Part shown: positions 49,595-59,977 of the stretch, piece by piece
How positions within the stretch are numbered: position 1 is the stretch's first letter
Layout: every line of letters begins with the position of its first letter
Assembly: GCA_947584375.1 (NCBI GenBank)
Contig: CANPWL010000002.1
Location: 1 to 64,000 of the forward strand
Reading direction: 5' to 3'
DNA: 64,000 nucleotides
Source: an uncultured Clostridia bacterium
GTDB taxonomy: Bacteria; Bacillota; Clostridia; Oscillospirales; Ruminococcaceae
Notes under the pieces: model-generated
The model's input: the letters and a program-made list of their open reading frames with translations, nothing else
The model's database searches: none
Told to the model about the DNA's origin: nothing
Position numbers and translations under genes: made by a program

Positions 49595-49623
49595 TTGAAA
49601 AATAGTGTATGCTATGATATAAT
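49595..49623 (+). promoter_or_regulatory. tig promoter
   Basis: TTGAAA (49595-49600), 17-base spacer, TATAAT (49618-49623), ahead of tig-clpP-clpX. Confidence 0.85.
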
Positions 49624-49658
49624 ACTAAAGATATTTTAAAAATTTGGAGGACATTAAA

Positions 49659-50939
49659 ATGAGTATAAGATCTAATAAAGAGATTGAAGCAAATAAGCAT
49701 GAATTGGAGATAGATATTTCTGGCGAAGCCTTTGAAGCTGCGATTGAAAAGGCTTATCAATCTAAAAGGAAAAATATTTCTGTTCCGGGCTTTAGAAAGG
49801 GCAAGGCTACAAGAAAAATAATAGAGAAAGAGTATGGCGAAGGTGTTTTTTATGAAGACGCTGTAAATGCTTTGGTACCAGGCGAGGTTGATACTGCTGT
49901 TGCAGAAGCCGGATTTGAACTGGTTGCAAGACCTGATGTAGAGGTAGTTTCTGTTGATAAAGAGAAGGGCTTGGAGATTAAAGTTACTTGCATAACAAAG
50001 CCTGAAGTTAAAATTGAAAAATATAAGGGATTAGAAGCAACAAAAACTGTCAAAGATGTAACTGATGAGGATATTGATAAGGATATAGAAAATTTAAGAC
50101 AAAAGGGAATGAGGATAATTGATGTTGACGACAGACCATGTCAAAACGGAGATGATGTAGTTATTGATTTTGACGGTTACAAGGACGGAGTCCCGTTTGA
50201 AGGCGGAAAAGCTGAAAAGTTTACACTATCGCTTGGAAGCGGACAGTTTATTCCCGGATTTGAGGATCAGGTATGCGGTCACAGTATTGGTGATGAGTTT
50301 GATATAAACGTGACATTTCCTGAAGAATACGGTGCTGAAGAGCTAGCGGGCAAAGACGCGGTATTTAAAATCAAGCTGCACGAGATAAAGGCTAAGGAGT
50401 TACCTGAACTTGATGATGATTTTGTCAAGGATACCACCGAATTTGACACCGTTGAGCAATTAAAAGAAAGTGTAAAGAAGAAGCTTGAAGATGCAGAAGA
50501 AAAGAAAGCTGATTCAGAGGTTGAGGGTGCACTGTTTGATCAGATCATTGACAATGTTGAGGGTGAAATTCCTGAAGTTATGTATGATAACAGAGTTGAT
50601 GAAATGATTCAGGATATGTCGCAGAGACTTGCTCCGCAGGGTATCAGCTTGGATATGTATCTTCAGTATACGGGTTCGGATATGGATACTTTGAGAAAAA
50701 CGTACAGAGAACAGGCAGAAAAACAGGTTAAATTAAGACTTGCTCTTGAACAGATCGCAAAGACAGAAGATATAGAGGTTACTGATGAAGAAACTGAAGA
50801 AGAATTCAAGAAGATGGCTGATAACTACAAAATGGATGTAGAACAGGTCAAGTCTTATGTAACGTCAGACGCTTTAAAGAAAGACATAGCTGTTGGAAAG
50901 GCAGCAGAGCTTATTAAAGATTCTGCGAAAATCAAGTAA
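49659..50939 (+). CDS. tig: Trigger factor
   Basis: 426-aa ribosome-associated chaperone and prolyl isomerase. The N-terminal ribosome-binding loop VPGFRKGKATRK (Gly-Phe-Arg-x-Gly-Lys), an FKBP-type domain (VVIDFDGYKDGVPFEGG, FIPGFEDQVCG) and the helical C-terminal chaperone domain are complete. ATG 49659 fits GGAGG at 49646-49650; a TTG at 49644 overlaps it. First gene of the classic tig-clpP-clpX operon. Confidence 0.97.
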   Translation: MSIRSNKEIEANKHELEIDISGEAFEAAIEKAYQSKRKNISVPGFRKGKATRKIIEKEYGEGVFYEDAVNALVPGEVDTAVAEAGFELVARPDVEVVSVDKEKGLEIKVTCITKPEVKIEKYKGLEATKTVKDVTDEDIDKDIENLRQKGMRIIDVDDRPCQNGDDVVIDFDGYKDGVPFEGGKAEKFTLSLGSGQFIPGFEDQVCGHSIGDEFDINVTFPEEYGAEELAGKDAVFKIKLHEIKAKELPELDDDFVKDTTEFDTVEQLKESVKKKLEDAEEKKADSEVEGALFDQIIDNVEGEIPEVMYDNRVDEMIQDMSQRLAPQGISLDMYLQYTGSDMDTLRKTYREQAEKQVKLRLALEQIAKTEDIEVTDEETEEEFKKMADNYKMDVEQVKSYVTSDALKKDIAVGKAAELIKDSAKIK

Positions 50940-51007
50940 TAATTTATTCGCCCGCAAAATTTGTGGGCGATAAGCGTATATAAACAAATTGAAATGGAGG
51001 AGATATT

Positions 51008-51601
51008 ATGTCGACACTTGTACCTTATGTTGTTGAACAAACCAGTCACGGAGAAAGAAGTTATGATATTTTTTCTAGGCTGTTAAATGACAGAATTGTA
51101 ATGCTTACAGGACCTATTGATGATTCGGTTGCAAGCGTTGTGGTTGCACAGCTTTTATATCTAGAAGGTCAGGATCCTGAAAAGGATATTGATTTATATA
51201 TTAACAGTCCGGGAGGTTCGGTTACTGCAGGCTTTGCAATTTATGATACAATGCAGTATATAAAGTGTGACGTTTCAACTATTTGTATAGGTCTTGCCGC
51301 TTCGTTTGGTTCTTTCTTGCTTTCAAGCGGAGCAAAAGGAAAGAGATTTGCCTTACCTAACAGTGAGATTTTAATTCATCAGCCTTTAATTTCCGGCGGC
51401 GGAATAAGCGGACAGCAGACAGATATTCAGATTCATGCTGACAATATGCTCAAGACCAGAGAAAGACTTGAAAGGATTCTGGCTGAGAACTGTTCAAAAG
51501 ATGTTGAAACAATTCACAGAGATTGTGAAAGAGATAATTATATGACAGCTGAGCAGGCAATGCAATACGGTTTGGTTGATAAGGTTATAACAAAGAGATA
51601 A
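51008..51601 (+). CDS. clpP: ATP-dependent Clp protease proteolytic subunit
   Basis: 197-aa serine protease that forms the tetradecameric chamber. Catalytic Ser 99 in [10 protein letters not shown], His 124 in [10 protein letters not shown] and Asp 176 in [22 protein letters not shown] forms the oxyanion region. GGAGG before the ATG, 5 bases before the clpX mRNA region: tightly linked to its ATPase. Confidence 0.98.
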   Translation: MSTLVPYVVEQTSHGERSYDIFSRLLNDRIVMLTGPIDDSVASVVVAQLLYLEGQDPEKDIDLYINSPGGSVTAGFAIYDTMQYIKCDVSTICIGLAASFGSFLLSSGAKGKRFALPNSEILIHQPLISGGGISGQQTDIQIHADNMLKTRERLERILAENCSKDVETIHRDCERDNYMTAEQAMQYGLVDKVITKR

Positions 51602-51612
51602 GGACGGTGCTT

Positions 51613-52911
51613 ATGCCTAACAAGGATGGTTTGAAAATCTGTGATTTTTGCGGAACGCCTGAAAATCAGGTAAGAAATTTATTCTCAGCAGGCGATGTTC
51701 ATATTTGTGACAACTGTGTAATGTTCTGTTATGATATAATAGAGCAGCAAGGTGATGTTTCCCGTTACAATGAGAGAAAAAATCAGTCTAAGGCAAAGAA
51801 AGATTTAACTGCGGAAAAAAACAATGTTACTCTTACAAAGCCTATTGACATAAAGAAAATTCTAGATGAATATGTTATCGGGCAGGATGAAGCAAAAATT
51901 TCCTTAGCGGTATCTGTGTATAATCATTATAAGAGAATACTCAATAACAGTGAAAAAGATGAAAACGATGTTGAAATCCAAAAGAGCAACATACTTCTTT
52001 TAGGACCCACCGGAACCGGAAAAACTTTGTTAGCACAGACCCTTGCAAGAATACTCAATGTTCCGTTTGCCATTGCAGACGCTACAACTTTGACGGAAGC
52101 AGGGTATGTCGGTGACGATGTGGAAAATGTGCTTACAAGGCTTATTCAGGCGGCGGATTATGATATAGAAGCGGCTCAAAAGGGAATTATTTATATAGAT
52201 GAAATTGATAAAATTGCACGAAAGAGCGAAAATACATCGATAACTAGAGATGTAAGCGGAGAAGGCGTACAGCAGGCTCTTTTGAAGATAATTGAGGGTT
52301 GTGTTTCCAATGTTCCGCCGCAGGGCGGAAGAAAGCATCCGCATCAGGAGTTTATTCAAATTGACACTAAAAATATCTTATTTATATGCGGCGGAGCATT
52401 TGACGGTCTGTCTAAAATAATCAACAAGAGGACCGATAAGTCGTCTCTCGGTTTCGGCAGTGAGATAAAGTCCGGCAGTGACAAGGCAAATACCAATATA
52501 TTTGAGAAGGTAGAACCTCAGGATTTGGTTAAATACGGTATGGTTCCCGAACTTGTTGGAAGGCTTCCTGTTATCACAGTTTTAAATGACTTAGATGAGG
52601 ACGCTTTAGTAAAGATACTAACTCAGCCTAAGAACTCGCTTATTAAGCAGTTTACAAAACTTTTTGATTATGATGATATTGACCTTGTATTTACAGAAGA
52701 AGCAAAGACAGCTATTGCAAAGAAAGCAATTGCTCAAAAAACCGGAGCAAGGGGATTAAGGGCTGTTGTTGAAGGTATATTGATGAATGTAATGTTTACT
52801 TCTCCATCAGAAACAGATATTACTAAAATTATAATTAACGAGAAATGTGTCACGGACGGATATCCTCCTGAAATTTTCAGAGATATAAGACCTAAAAAGA
52901 AAATAGGATAA
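51613..52911 (+). CDS. clpX: Clp protease ATP-binding subunit ClpX
   Basis: 432-aa AAA+ unfoldase. An N-terminal zinc domain (Cys 10, 13, 32, 35), Walker [15 protein letters not shown], Walker [12 protein letters not shown], sensor region and the ClpP-contacting segment are in place. ATG 51613 is used, with AAGGA upstream; GTG 51607 is in the site. Ends before a perfect terminator. Confidence 0.98.
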   Translation: MPNKDGLKICDFCGTPENQVRNLFSAGDVHICDNCVMFCYDIIEQQGDVSRYNERKNQSKAKKDLTAEKNNVTLTKPIDIKKILDEYVIGQDEAKISLAVSVYNHYKRILNNSEKDENDVEIQKSNILLLGPTGTGKTLLAQTLARILNVPFAIADATTLTEAGYVGDDVENVLTRLIQAADYDIEAAQKGIIYIDEIDKIARKSENTSITRDVSGEGVQQALLKIIEGCVSNVPPQGGRKHPHQEFIQIDTKNILFICGGAFDGLSKIINKRTDKSSLGFGSEIKSGSDKANTNIFEKVEPQDLVKYGMVPELVGRLPVITVLNDLDEDALVKILTQPKNSLIKQFTKLFDYDDIDLVFTEEAKTAIAKKAIAQKTGARGLRAVVEGILMNVMFTSPSETDITKIIINEKCVTDGYPPEIFRDIRPKKKIG

Positions 52912-52916
52912 AATTT

Positions 52917-52944
52917 AGCTCCCGATAAAATCGGGAGCTTTTTA
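52917..52944. terminator. clpX/metA bidirectional terminator
   Basis: Perfect 10-bp stem AGCTCCCGAT (52917-52926)/ATCGGGAGCT (52930-52939) with AAA loop and T tail; convergent genes on both sides. Confidence 0.9.
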
Positions 52945-52947
52945 TAA

Positions 52948-53871
52948 TTAAATCTTTTTAAGATCATTCAAATCAAAAGGCGTTGCCTGATATACAAGAT
53001 AATTAAGCCAGTTTGAAAACATTAGATTAGCATGGCATACCCACGAGTGAACAGGCTTGTTGTTTGGATCATCATAGGGAAAATAGTTATAAGGAATATC
53101 TATATCAAGTCCCTTTTCAATGTCACGTTTGTATTCATTAGCAAGCGTTCTTTTGTCGTACTCTGAGTGTCCTGTTAAAAAGAACTGCCTGTCTGTCTTA
53201 TCTGCAACAATATGCACGCCGCTTATATCAGATTCGGTCAGGATTGTAAGATCCTTGACTTTTTCAATATCCTCTTTTCTAACTTCGGTGTACCTTGAGT
53301 GCGGAACTAAAAAGACATCGTCAAAACCGTTCAAAAGCGGATGCTTAGGGTGGAGAACTCTGTGTGGGAATACACCGAACATCTTTTTATCAAGCGGATA
53401 TTTAGGTATGCCGTAATGATAATAAAGTCCTGCCTGAGCGCCCCAACAAACATGAATAGTTGAATATACATTTGACTTTGACCACTCAAATATTTCACAT
53501 AATTCGCTCCAGTAATCAACCTCTTCATATTTCATTTGTTCAATAGGTGCACCTGTAATAATCATTCCGTCATATTTATTTTCTTTGATGTCTTCAAAGG
53601 TCTTATAAAATGAAAGAAGATGCTCCATTGGAGTGTTCTTCGATTTGTGTGAAGCCATTTGTATAAGTTCAATATTAACCTGAAGCGGTGTGTTAGATAG
53701 CAACTTTAAAAACTGAGTTTCAGTTTCAATTTTTTTAGGCATAAGATTGACAATTGCAATCTCCAAAGGTCTTATGTCCTGATGTTCTGCTCTGTCGTTA
53801 GGAATGGCAAATATGTTTTCCTCTTCAAAAACCGAAAAGGCTGGAAGGTTATTCGGTATTCTTATTGGCAT
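52948..53871 (-). CDS. metA: Homoserine O-acetyltransferase (MetA family)
   Basis: 307-aa methionine biosynthesis enzyme of the MetA family. Begins [12 protein letters not shown]; catalytic Cys 142 in HVCWGAQAG, His 235 and Glu 237 in GHSEYD. Residue 111 is Glu (GAPIEQM), the position where Glu marks acetyl-CoA and Gly marks succinyl-CoA use, so O-acetylhomoserine is the predicted product. The start is ATG 53871, with AAGGAG 7 bases upstream; the frame extends to 53940 without support. Confidence 0.95.
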   Translation of the reverse strand: MPIRIPNNLPAFSVFEEENIFAIPNDRAEHQDIRPLEIAIVNLMPKKIETETQFLKLLSNTPLQVNIELIQMASHKSKNTPMEHLLSFYKTFEDIKENKYDGMIITGAPIEQMKYEEVDYWSELCEIFEWSKSNVYSTIHVCWGAQAGLYYHYGIPKYPLDKKMFGVFPHRVLHPKHPLLNGFDDVFLVPHSRYTEVRKEDIEKVKDLTILTESDISGVHIVADKTDRQFFLTGHSEYDKRTLANEYKRDIEKGLDIDIPYNYFPYDDPNNKPVHSWVCHANLMFSNWLNYLVYQATPFDLNDLKKI

Positions 53872-53911
53872 ATTATCAAACTCCTTCCGTAATAATAATT
53901 TGCTGAAATAT

Positions 53912-53940
53912 AGTATATCATAATTTTCGAGTATTTTCAA
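53912..53940 (-). promoter_or_regulatory. metA promoter
   Basis: On the minus strand TTGAAA (53940-53935), 17-base spacer, TATACT (53917-53912). No SAM riboswitch or T-box fits in the short leader. Confidence 0.78.
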
Positions 53941-53975
53941 GCATTAAGATTTACTGATTCAATAATATAATTTAT

Positions 53976-55052
53976 CTATTGGATAATTCCTCCGCCTACA
54001 ACTATGTCGTTATCGTATAACACAACTGCTTGTCCCTTAGTTATAGCTCTTTGCGGTTCGTCAAATTCTATTTTTAGCGTATCGTCGTCTGTTTGTATTA
54101 CCGTTGCCCATTGCTCAGGCTGACGGTAACGAACCTTTGCTTTAACGCGCATAGGTCCTTTTATTTTTTCTAATGATATTAAGTTAATATTTTTTGCAGT
54201 AAGTGTTTTTGTATATAGATCTTGTTCACTGCCAAGTGTGACAGTGTTTTGTTCGGGATTTACCGATATAACAAAGGTCGGATTATTTGATATGGATACT
54301 CCGAGTCCTCGGCGCTGACCTATTGTATAGCGTATAATTCCTTTGTGTATTCCGAGAATATTTCCGTTTAAGTCGACAAAATTGCCTTTAGGATATGATT
54401 TTCCTGTATACTGTTCAATGAAATCATAATACTTCTTATCCTGAACAAAGCATATATCCTGACTGTCGTGTTTATCAGCATTTACAAAGCCTTTTTCTTC
54501 AGCGATTTTTCTTACTTCTGATTTATTCATTCCGCCCAATGGAAATATGGTATGTTTAAGTTGTTCTTGGGTCATACAATACAAAACATAGCTTTGGTCT
54601 TTTGTTTTATCAACAGCCTTTTTCAGTATATATCGATTTTTTTCAGTATCATATTCAATCTGAGCATAATGTCCTGTAACTACATAATCAAAGTTTATTT
54701 CCTTCGCTCGTAAAAAGAGTTTTTCAAATTTAAGATAACGATTGCAGTCAATACACGGATTAGGCGTTATACCGTTTTCGTATGCACTGATAAACTTTTC
54801 GATGACATTCTCTTTAAAGTTATCTGAAAAATTAAAAACATAGTAGGGGATATCAAGCGAATAAGCAACACTTCTAGCGTCCTCAACATCTTCAGCAGAA
54901 CAACAGGTGTGTTTTTTTGAAACACCTATATCCTCGTTGCTATATAGTTTCATAGTAGCGCCGATGCATTCATAACCCTGATTGGATATTAAATAAGCGG
55001 CTACGCTTGAGTCAACGCCGCCGCTCATTGCAATAACAGCTTTTTTATTCAT
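53976..55052 (-). CDS. mnmA: tRNA-specific 2-thiouridylase MnmA
   Basis: 358-aa enzyme for 2-thiolation of wobble uridine 34 in Lys, Glu and Gln tRNAs. PP-loop AMSGGVDSSVAAYL, NPCIDCNRYLKF with the first catalytic Cys, QDICFVQD with the second, and TIGQRRGLGVS. Start ATG 55052 after AGGGTGA; the frame to 55076 is longer than the family. No sulfur-donor IscS gene is adjacent. Follows the HD gene, with which it shares a promoter. Confidence 0.96.
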   Translation of the reverse strand: MNKKAVIAMSGGVDSSVAAYLISNQGYECIGATMKLYSNEDIGVSKKHTCCSAEDVEDARSVAYSLDIPYYVFNFSDNFKENVIEKFISAYENGITPNPCIDCNRYLKFEKLFLRAKEINFDYVVTGHYAQIEYDTEKNRYILKKAVDKTKDQSYVLYCMTQEQLKHTIFPLGGMNKSEVRKIAEEKGFVNADKHDSQDICFVQDKKYYDFIEQYTGKSYPKGNFVDLNGNILGIHKGIIRYTIGQRRGLGVSISNNPTFVISVNPEQNTVTLGSEQDLYTKTLTAKNINLISLEKIKGPMRVKAKVRYRQPEQWATVIQTDDDTLKIEFDEPQRAITKGQAVVLYDNDIVVGGGIIQ

Positions 55053-55090
55053 AATATTCTTCACCCTGTAAACCAATGAAATAGTTTATA

Positions 55091-55672
55091 TTATAGTTGA
55101 AAGTTTTCATATGTGCTTTCACAGCTTCTCATTGCAAGAATTGTCTGTTCAATCAAATGATCCAACTCCCAGCCGAGCATATCGGCACCACGCTGAATAA
55201 CCTCTCTCGAACAGCCTGCTGCGAATTTTGCGTTTTTGTATTTTTTCTTAACCGATTTAATTTCCAGATCGCTGACGCTTTTTGACGGACGCATGAGCAC
55301 AACTGCACTTATAAGTCCTGTAAGCTCGTCAACTGCATACAGAACCTTTTCCATTTCGTGCTCAGGTTTGATGTCAACGGTGAGCATATAACCGTGGCTT
55401 GCCACAGCGTGAATTAATTTTTCATCAATTCCTCGTTCACGCATGATTTTCTGTTCTTCAACGCAATGTTTTTCTGGGAATTGTTCAAAATCGAGATCGT
55501 GCAAAAGACCTACCATACCCCAGAAATCCACTTCATCATTATATCCTAATTTTTCTGCAAAATAGCGCATAACGCCTTCAACGGTAAGAGCGTGTTTTAA
55601 GTGAAAATGATCTTTATTATATTCGGTCAGCAGTTTCCAAGCTTCCTGTCTTGTAAATTCTTTATTGCTCAA
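55091..55672 (-). CDS. HD-domain hydrolase
   Basis: 193-aa HD-superfamily protein. LKHALTVEGVMRYFA, GLLHDLDFEQFP (His-Asp), VASHGYML and AVDELTGLISAVVL give the metal ligands of an HDIG-type phosphohydrolase. The substrate is unknown. TTG start at 55672 with AAAGGA upstream. First gene of the HD-mnmA operon. Confidence 0.85.
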   Translation of the reverse strand: MSNKEFTRQEAWKLLTEYNKDHFHLKHALTVEGVMRYFAEKLGYNDEVDFWGMVGLLHDLDFEQFPEKHCVEEQKIMRERGIDEKLIHAVASHGYMLTVDIKPEHEMEKVLYAVDELTGLISAVVLMRPSKSVSDLEIKSVKKKYKNAKFAAGCSREVIQRGADMLGWELDHLIEQTILAMRSCESTYENFQL

Positions 55673-55713
55673 TTTTATACACGTCCTTTATTTTCTTAGA
55701 GTGATGATAATTA

Positions 55714-55742
55714 ATTGTAAAATAATATATGAAATTTGTCAA
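55714..55742 (-). promoter_or_regulatory. Promoter of the HD-mnmA operon
   Basis: On the minus strand TTGACA (55742-55737), 17-base spacer, TACAAT (55719-55714). Confidence 0.8.
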
Positions 55743-55766
55743 GCACCAAAAATAATATAAAAAAAC

Positions 55767-55795
55767 TTGAAATAAAATGAAATATAGTATATAAT
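55767..55795 (+). promoter_or_regulatory. glyA promoter
   Basis: TTGAAA (55767-55772), 17-base spacer, TATAAT (55790-55795), about 31 bases before the start codon. No PurR or riboswitch signature seen. Confidence 0.82.
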
Positions 55796-55826
55796 ATTCG
55801 TATATTATATTAAAGGAGTTAGTGCT

Positions 55827-57071
55827 ATGGATATGATGGATACAATAGGTTATGTAAAGGCTTATGATAAAGAAGTAGGAGATGCAATGGACGCCGAGCT
55901 TGCACGTCAGAGAAGAAATTTGGAACTTATTGCAAGTGAAAATATAGTTTCAGGACCTGTTATGGCTGCAATGGGAAGCGTTCTTACAAATAAATATGCA
56001 GAGGGTTATCCGGGAAAAAGATATTACGGAGGATGTCAATGTGTTGACGTTGTTGAAAATATTGCTATAAACAGAGCCTGCAAGCTTTTCGGTGCTAAGT
56101 TTGCAAATGTTCAGCCTCACTCCGGCGCACAGGCAAATACTGCCGTTTACTTTGCACTGGTTAATCCGGGTGACACAATTATGGGTATGAGCCTTGCACA
56201 CGGCGGTCACTTAACTCACGGAAGCCCTGTAAATCTAAGCGGAAAGTATTTTAACTTTGTTTCATATGAGCTTGGCGATGATGAGAGAATTGATTACGAT
56301 GAAATTGAAAGACAAGCTAAGGAATGTCAGCCTAAGTTAATTGTAGCAGGAGCGTCAGCTTATCCAAGAATTATTGATTTTGAGAGAATTTCAAATATTG
56401 CAAAATCGGTCGGAGCATATTTTATGGTAGATATGGCTCATATTGCAGGTCTTGTTGCCGCAGGGGAGCATCCGTCGCCTGTGCCGTATGCTGATGTTGT
56501 TACAACAACTACCCACAAAACACTTAGAGGACCCAGAGGCGGACTTATACTTACAAACGACGAAGAGCTTGCTAAGAAGTTCAACAAAGCTATCTTTCCG
56601 GGAACACAGGGCGGTCCTTTAGAACACGTTATAGCAGGTAAGGCTGTATGTTTCGGTGAGGCATTAAAGCCTGAATTTAAGGAATATCAACATCAGGTCG
56701 TTCTGAACGCAAAGGCTTTGGCTGAAGGTCTTGTCAAGAGAGGCTTTAGACTTGTTTCAGGCGGAACAGATAATCATCTTGCACTTGTTGATTTACAGCC
56801 TTTCAATATAACCGGAAAGGAATTAGAAAGCAGACTTGATGAGGTATATATTACCGTCAACAAGAATGCAATTCCTAACGATCCTCAGAGTCCGTTCGTT
56901 ACAAGCGGTATAAGAGTAGGAACTCCTGCTGTCACTACAAGAGGACTTAAAGAGGATGATATGGAGATAATTGCAGAGTGTATTTACCTCACTGCAACTG
57001 ATTTTGAAAATAAAGCAGATGAAATCAGAAAAAGGGTAAATGAACTTTGCAAAAAGTATCCGCTATATTAA
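55827..57071 (+). CDS. glyA: Serine hydroxymethyltransferase
   Basis: 414-aa PLP enzyme interconverting serine and glycine with THF, the main source of one-carbon units. [30 protein letters not shown] Lys in [16 protein letters not shown] and the C-terminal [16 protein letters not shown] are diagnostic. AAAGGAG before the ATG. Followed at 33 bases by rarA. Confidence 0.98.
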   Translation: MDMMDTIGYVKAYDKEVGDAMDAELARQRRNLELIASENIVSGPVMAAMGSVLTNKYAEGYPGKRYYGGCQCVDVVENIAINRACKLFGAKFANVQPHSGAQANTAVYFALVNPGDTIMGMSLAHGGHLTHGSPVNLSGKYFNFVSYELGDDERIDYDEIERQAKECQPKLIVAGASAYPRIIDFERISNIAKSVGAYFMVDMAHIAGLVAAGEHPSPVPYADVVTTTTHKTLRGPRGGLILTNDEELAKKFNKAIFPGTQGGPLEHVIAGKAVCFGEALKPEFKEYQHQVVLNAKALAEGLVKRGFRLVSGGTDNHLALVDLQPFNITGKELESRLDEVYITVNKNAIPNDPQSPFVTSGIRVGTPAVTTRGLKEDDMEIIAECIYLTATDFENKADEIRKRVNELCKKYPLY

Positions 57072-57104
57072 TAAAACTAAAATAATTGTAGGAGTTGACC
57101 GTCA

Positions 57105-58367
57105 GTGAACAAGCCTTTAGCAGATCGAATTAGACCGAAAACGCTTGATGAAGTTGTCGGTCAACCTCATTTATTGGGAAAAGACAAGCCGCTTAGGAGA
57201 ATAATAGAAAGCGGTCATATACCTAATATGATTTTCTACGGTCCTTCGGGAACGGGAAAGACAACAGTTGCCAGAATTATAGCTGACAATACAAATTTAA
57301 AAATGTACAAGCTAAACGGCACATCTGCGTCGATTTCAGATATTAAAGAAATTATTGCAGAAACTGAAACTTTTGAAGGCTTTAACGGAATACTGCTATA
57401 TTTAGATGAAATCCAGTACCTTAACAAAAAACAGCAGCAATCTTTGCTTGAATATATAGAAAACGGAAAGATAACACTTATTGCGTCCACTACTGAAAAT
57501 CCCTATTTCTATGTATTCAATGCAATTATCAGTCGCTCGACGGTTTTTGAATTTAAGCAGGTCAGTTCAAGCGATGTAATTCCTGCTGTTAAGCGTGCGT
57601 TTCAGATAATTGCAGATGAAATGGAAGTAAAACTGCGTCTTGAAAACGGGGTTGTAGACCATATTTCTAATGGCTGCGGAGGGGATGTAAGAAAATCACT
57701 TAATACAGTAGAGCTTTGTGTGTTATCTGCTGATAAAAGCGATAAGTGCTTAAAAATCACTCTTGAAAATGCAAAACTGCTTACGCAAAAAAGCAATATG
57801 AGATATGACAGGGACGGCGATGAGCATTACGATATTTTGTCTGCTTTTCAGAAGTCCATCAGAGGAAGTGATGAAAATGCGGCTCTTCATTATGCGGCAA
57901 GACTTATGACAGCAGGAGATTTTACATCTCTTTGCAGACGTCTGCTTGTAGTTGCATCTGAGGATGTCGGACTTGCTTATCCAATGGCGGTTAGTATTGT
58001 AAAGGCTTGTGTTGACAGCGCTCTTCAGCTTGGACTTCCGGAGGCTAGAATACCGATTGCAGAGGCTATTATCCTTCTGTGTACTGCTCCTAAGTCTAAT
58101 AGTGCATATAAAGCAATTAATGCGGCGATGGACGATGTTCAAAGGGGAATGGCAGGAGCTATTCCAAGACAGCTTCAGAATATGCATTTTGATGGAGATG
58201 ATGCAGAGGTTAAGGGACAAAACTATAAATATCCGCACGACTTTCCTAATCATTATATAAAGCAGCAGTATCTACCCGATAATTTGAAAGACAGGATATA
58301 TTATGAATTTGGGGATAACAAGCAGGAGCAGACAGCTTTGCAGTACAGGAAAAAGATTAAAGAATAA
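57105..58367 (+). CDS. rarA: Replication-associated recombination protein A (RarA/MgsA)
   Basis: 420-aa AAA+ ATPase related to clamp-loader subunits, acting at stalled forks. LADRIRPKTLDEVVGQPHLL, Walker A FYGPSGTGKTTVAR, Walker B LYLDEIQYL, sensor 1 STTENPYF, and the C-terminal MgsA domain (LAYPMAVSIV, PRQLQNMHFDG). GTG start after GTAGGAG. Likely co-transcribed with glyA. Confidence 0.96.
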   Translation: MNKPLADRIRPKTLDEVVGQPHLLGKDKPLRRIIESGHIPNMIFYGPSGTGKTTVARIIADNTNLKMYKLNGTSASISDIKEIIAETETFEGFNGILLYLDEIQYLNKKQQQSLLEYIENGKITLIASTTENPYFYVFNAIISRSTVFEFKQVSSSDVIPAVKRAFQIIADEMEVKLRLENGVVDHISNGCGGDVRKSLNTVELCVLSADKSDKCLKITLENAKLLTQKSNMRYDRDGDEHYDILSAFQKSIRGSDENAALHYAARLMTAGDFTSLCRRLLVVASEDVGLAYPMAVSIVKACVDSALQLGLPEARIPIAEAIILLCTAPKSNSAYKAINAAMDDVQRGMAGAIPRQLQNMHFDGDDAEVKGQNYKYPHDFPNHYIKQQYLPDNLKDRIYYEFGDNKQEQTALQYRKKIKE

Positions 58368-58418
58368 TTGTCATAACGAAAGTAAATGATTTGAAAAACA
58401 TTGCATATAAATTCATAC

Positions 58419-58457
58419 AAAAAAAGCTAAGGATAAACAAAAATTCCTTAGCTTATT
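58419..58457. terminator. Terminator between rarA and the S1-domain gene
   Basis: AAGCTAAGGA (58424-58433)/TCCTTAGCTT (58445-58454) is a perfect 10-bp stem. An A run on its left gives a strong U tract on the minus strand; the plus side tail is TATTATTTT. Confidence 0.82.
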
Positions 58458-58460
58458 ATT

Positions 58461-59381
58461 TTAAAATTCTGTAAAAATTTGTTTTTGGCAGTTATCGGTA
58501 GAGTAGTTCCACTTATCAATGTGTCCTTCTGTTATATAATAGTTTAGTGATTTATCGAACCCGCTTCCGGAAAAAACATCAACAATAATAAGTTTGACTT
58601 TCATTTTTTCTGGGATAATAGATTTTATGAAAACACTGGCAGATTGACCTATATGTACATTTTCTTTTGGTTCGGCAAGTCCGGCAAGGTTAGGAGTAAG
58701 TTCAATAAAAATCCCGTAATTTTCTATTGAACGTATTATTCCTCCTACCGTTTGACCGACCTCAAATAATTCTGCATTTTCAGACCATGTACCAAGAAGC
58801 TCTTTATGTGTAAGAAATATTCGTCCGTTCTCTATACCCTTTACTACTGCATATATTTCCTGACCGTTATAAAATCTGTCGGATGGATGTGATATTCTTG
58901 ATACTGAAATAGCGTCTATTGGAATTAGGGAGGCAATACCGCATCCTATATCTACAAAGCACCCAAATTGTTCAATATGAGTGATTTTTGCAGGAATAAC
59001 ATCTCCGTTTCTAAGGAAGTTTATATGATTTTCTATACATTCCTCTTGTGCCGCTTTTCTTGAAAGTAAAATTAAGGTTTCACCATTTTCATTTGCAGCT
59101 ATGTCCATAACTTTAAAGCAAACAGGTTTATTTACTCTTGAAAGCAGGGCAATGTCTTTTGTTTCACCGCTGTCAATTCCGATTGCACCCTCAGTTCTCG
59201 GAATTATAGCCTTTGCACAAGGAATATCTACAATAATATTGTGTTCACAGTCACACATCAAAGCTTTGGCTTCTAAAATAATGCCTAAGTTTTTAGCTTC
59301 GTTTAAAGATGATATTGATTTTAAATAGTTTTTGTTATTAATTGTATTTATCAGTTTTCCCTCAGGCAAATAGTTTTTCAT
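58461..59381 (-). CDS. S1 RNA-binding domain protein
   Basis: 306-aa protein with tandem S1 OB folds in the second half: GDVIPAKITHIEQFGCFVDI followed by an IFLTHKELLGTW spacer, and VGGIIRSIENYGIFIELTPN. The first 110 residues are a divergent domain with many Ile/Ala/Asn. It is not full ribosomal S1 (too few repeats); related small S1-like proteins occur in Clostridia. RNA binding is expected, target unknown. Own promoter (59422-59450), terminator downstream. Confidence 0.85.
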   Translation of the reverse strand: MKNYLPEGKLINTINNKNYLKSISSLNEAKNLGIILEAKALMCDCEHNIIVDIPCAKAIIPRTEGAIGIDSGETKDIALLSRVNKPVCFKVMDIAANENGETLILLSRKAAQEECIENHINFLRNGDVIPAKITHIEQFGCFVDIGCGIASLIPIDAISVSRISHPSDRFYNGQEIYAVVKGIENGRIFLTHKELLGTWSENAELFEVGQTVGGIIRSIENYGIFIELTPNLAGLAEPKENVHIGQSASVFIKSIIPEKMKVKLIIVDVFSGSGFDKSLNYYITEGHIDKWNYSTDNCQKQIFTEF

Positions 59382-59421
59382 ATAATTATCATTCCTTCCC
59401 TTATAATTGAGCTTTACACTT

Positions 59422-59450
59422 ATTATAATAGTTTAAAAGTAAAAAGTCAC
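59422..59450 (-). promoter_or_regulatory. Promoter of the S1-domain gene
   Basis: On the minus strand GTGACT (59450-59445), 17-base spacer, TATAAT (59427-59422). The -35 is weak, the -10 perfect. Confidence 0.55.
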
Positions 59451-59618
59451 TATTCACTTTATTATTCTTATAATAATTTTTGTTTATTATTTTTATATCT
59501 AATTGTATGATGGTATATATTTATTTATGACTTATATTTATAACAGTATATTTAGTTGAAGATGATGTATATTTTTATAATTAGACAAAAAACAAATAAT
59601 ACTCACAGAGCAAATATT

Positions 59619-59647
59619 TGCTTTTTTATTAAAATTATGCTATACTA
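59619..59647 (+). promoter_or_regulatory. Promoter of the DUF951-prfA unit
   Basis: TTGCTT (59619-59624), 17-base spacer, TATACT (59642-59647), leaving a 90-base leader. Confidence 0.6.
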
Positions 59648-59738
59648 ACATCTTAGTTATATAGTTATTGACGGATTGTTTGTGTTTTATCTGTCTGACT
59701 AATAAAAATTATGTATTACAGGGGAGCGAATATAAGAA

Positions 59739-59927
59739 TTGGATATAAGACCTAATGATATATTGATTATGAAAAAGAAGCATCCGTGCGGCGAAAATAA
59801 AATGTTTGTTTTACGTTCAGGCATGGATTTTAAATTAAGATGCGTTGGCTGCGGACATGAATTTATGGTGGCACGTTCCAAAGCTGAAAAAAATATTAAA
59901 TCTGTTATAAGAGATGATGATACGTAG
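59739..59927 (+). CDS. DUF951 small zinc-ribbon-like protein
   Basis: 62 aa. Begins MDIRPNDILIMKKKHPCGEN and continues with LRCVGCGHEFMVARSKAEKN; Cys 17, 35 and 38 plus His 40 could bind zinc. This matches DUF951, a conserved Firmicute family with unknown role, perhaps nucleic-acid binding. TTG start after GGGGAGCG. Likely co-transcribed with prfA, 50 bases downstream. Confidence 0.9.
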   Translation: MDIRPNDILIMKKKHPCGENKMFVLRSGMDFKLRCVGCGHEFMVARSKAEKNIKSVIRDDDT

Positions 59928-59977
59928 CAATTTTTATTTAATGTTTTTTAAAATAACTTATTAATGGGAGTTTTTAT

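Larger units (their letters stand above)
59382..59738. other. 357-base AT-rich divergent intergenic region
   Basis: Carries the minus-strand promoter of the S1-domain gene at its left and a plus-strand promoter at 59619-59647. The middle (about 59460-59610) is very AT-rich without ORF, tRNA or obvious hairpin; I see nothing else supportable. Confidence 0.6.

Noticed and set aside
53872-53940. SAM riboswitch or T-box before metA
   Set aside because: The leader between promoter and start is about 35 bases, too short for either.
57750-58253. 167-codon minus-strand ORF
   Set aside because: Entirely inside rarA; Ser/Arg/Cys-rich composition and no supporting start signals.
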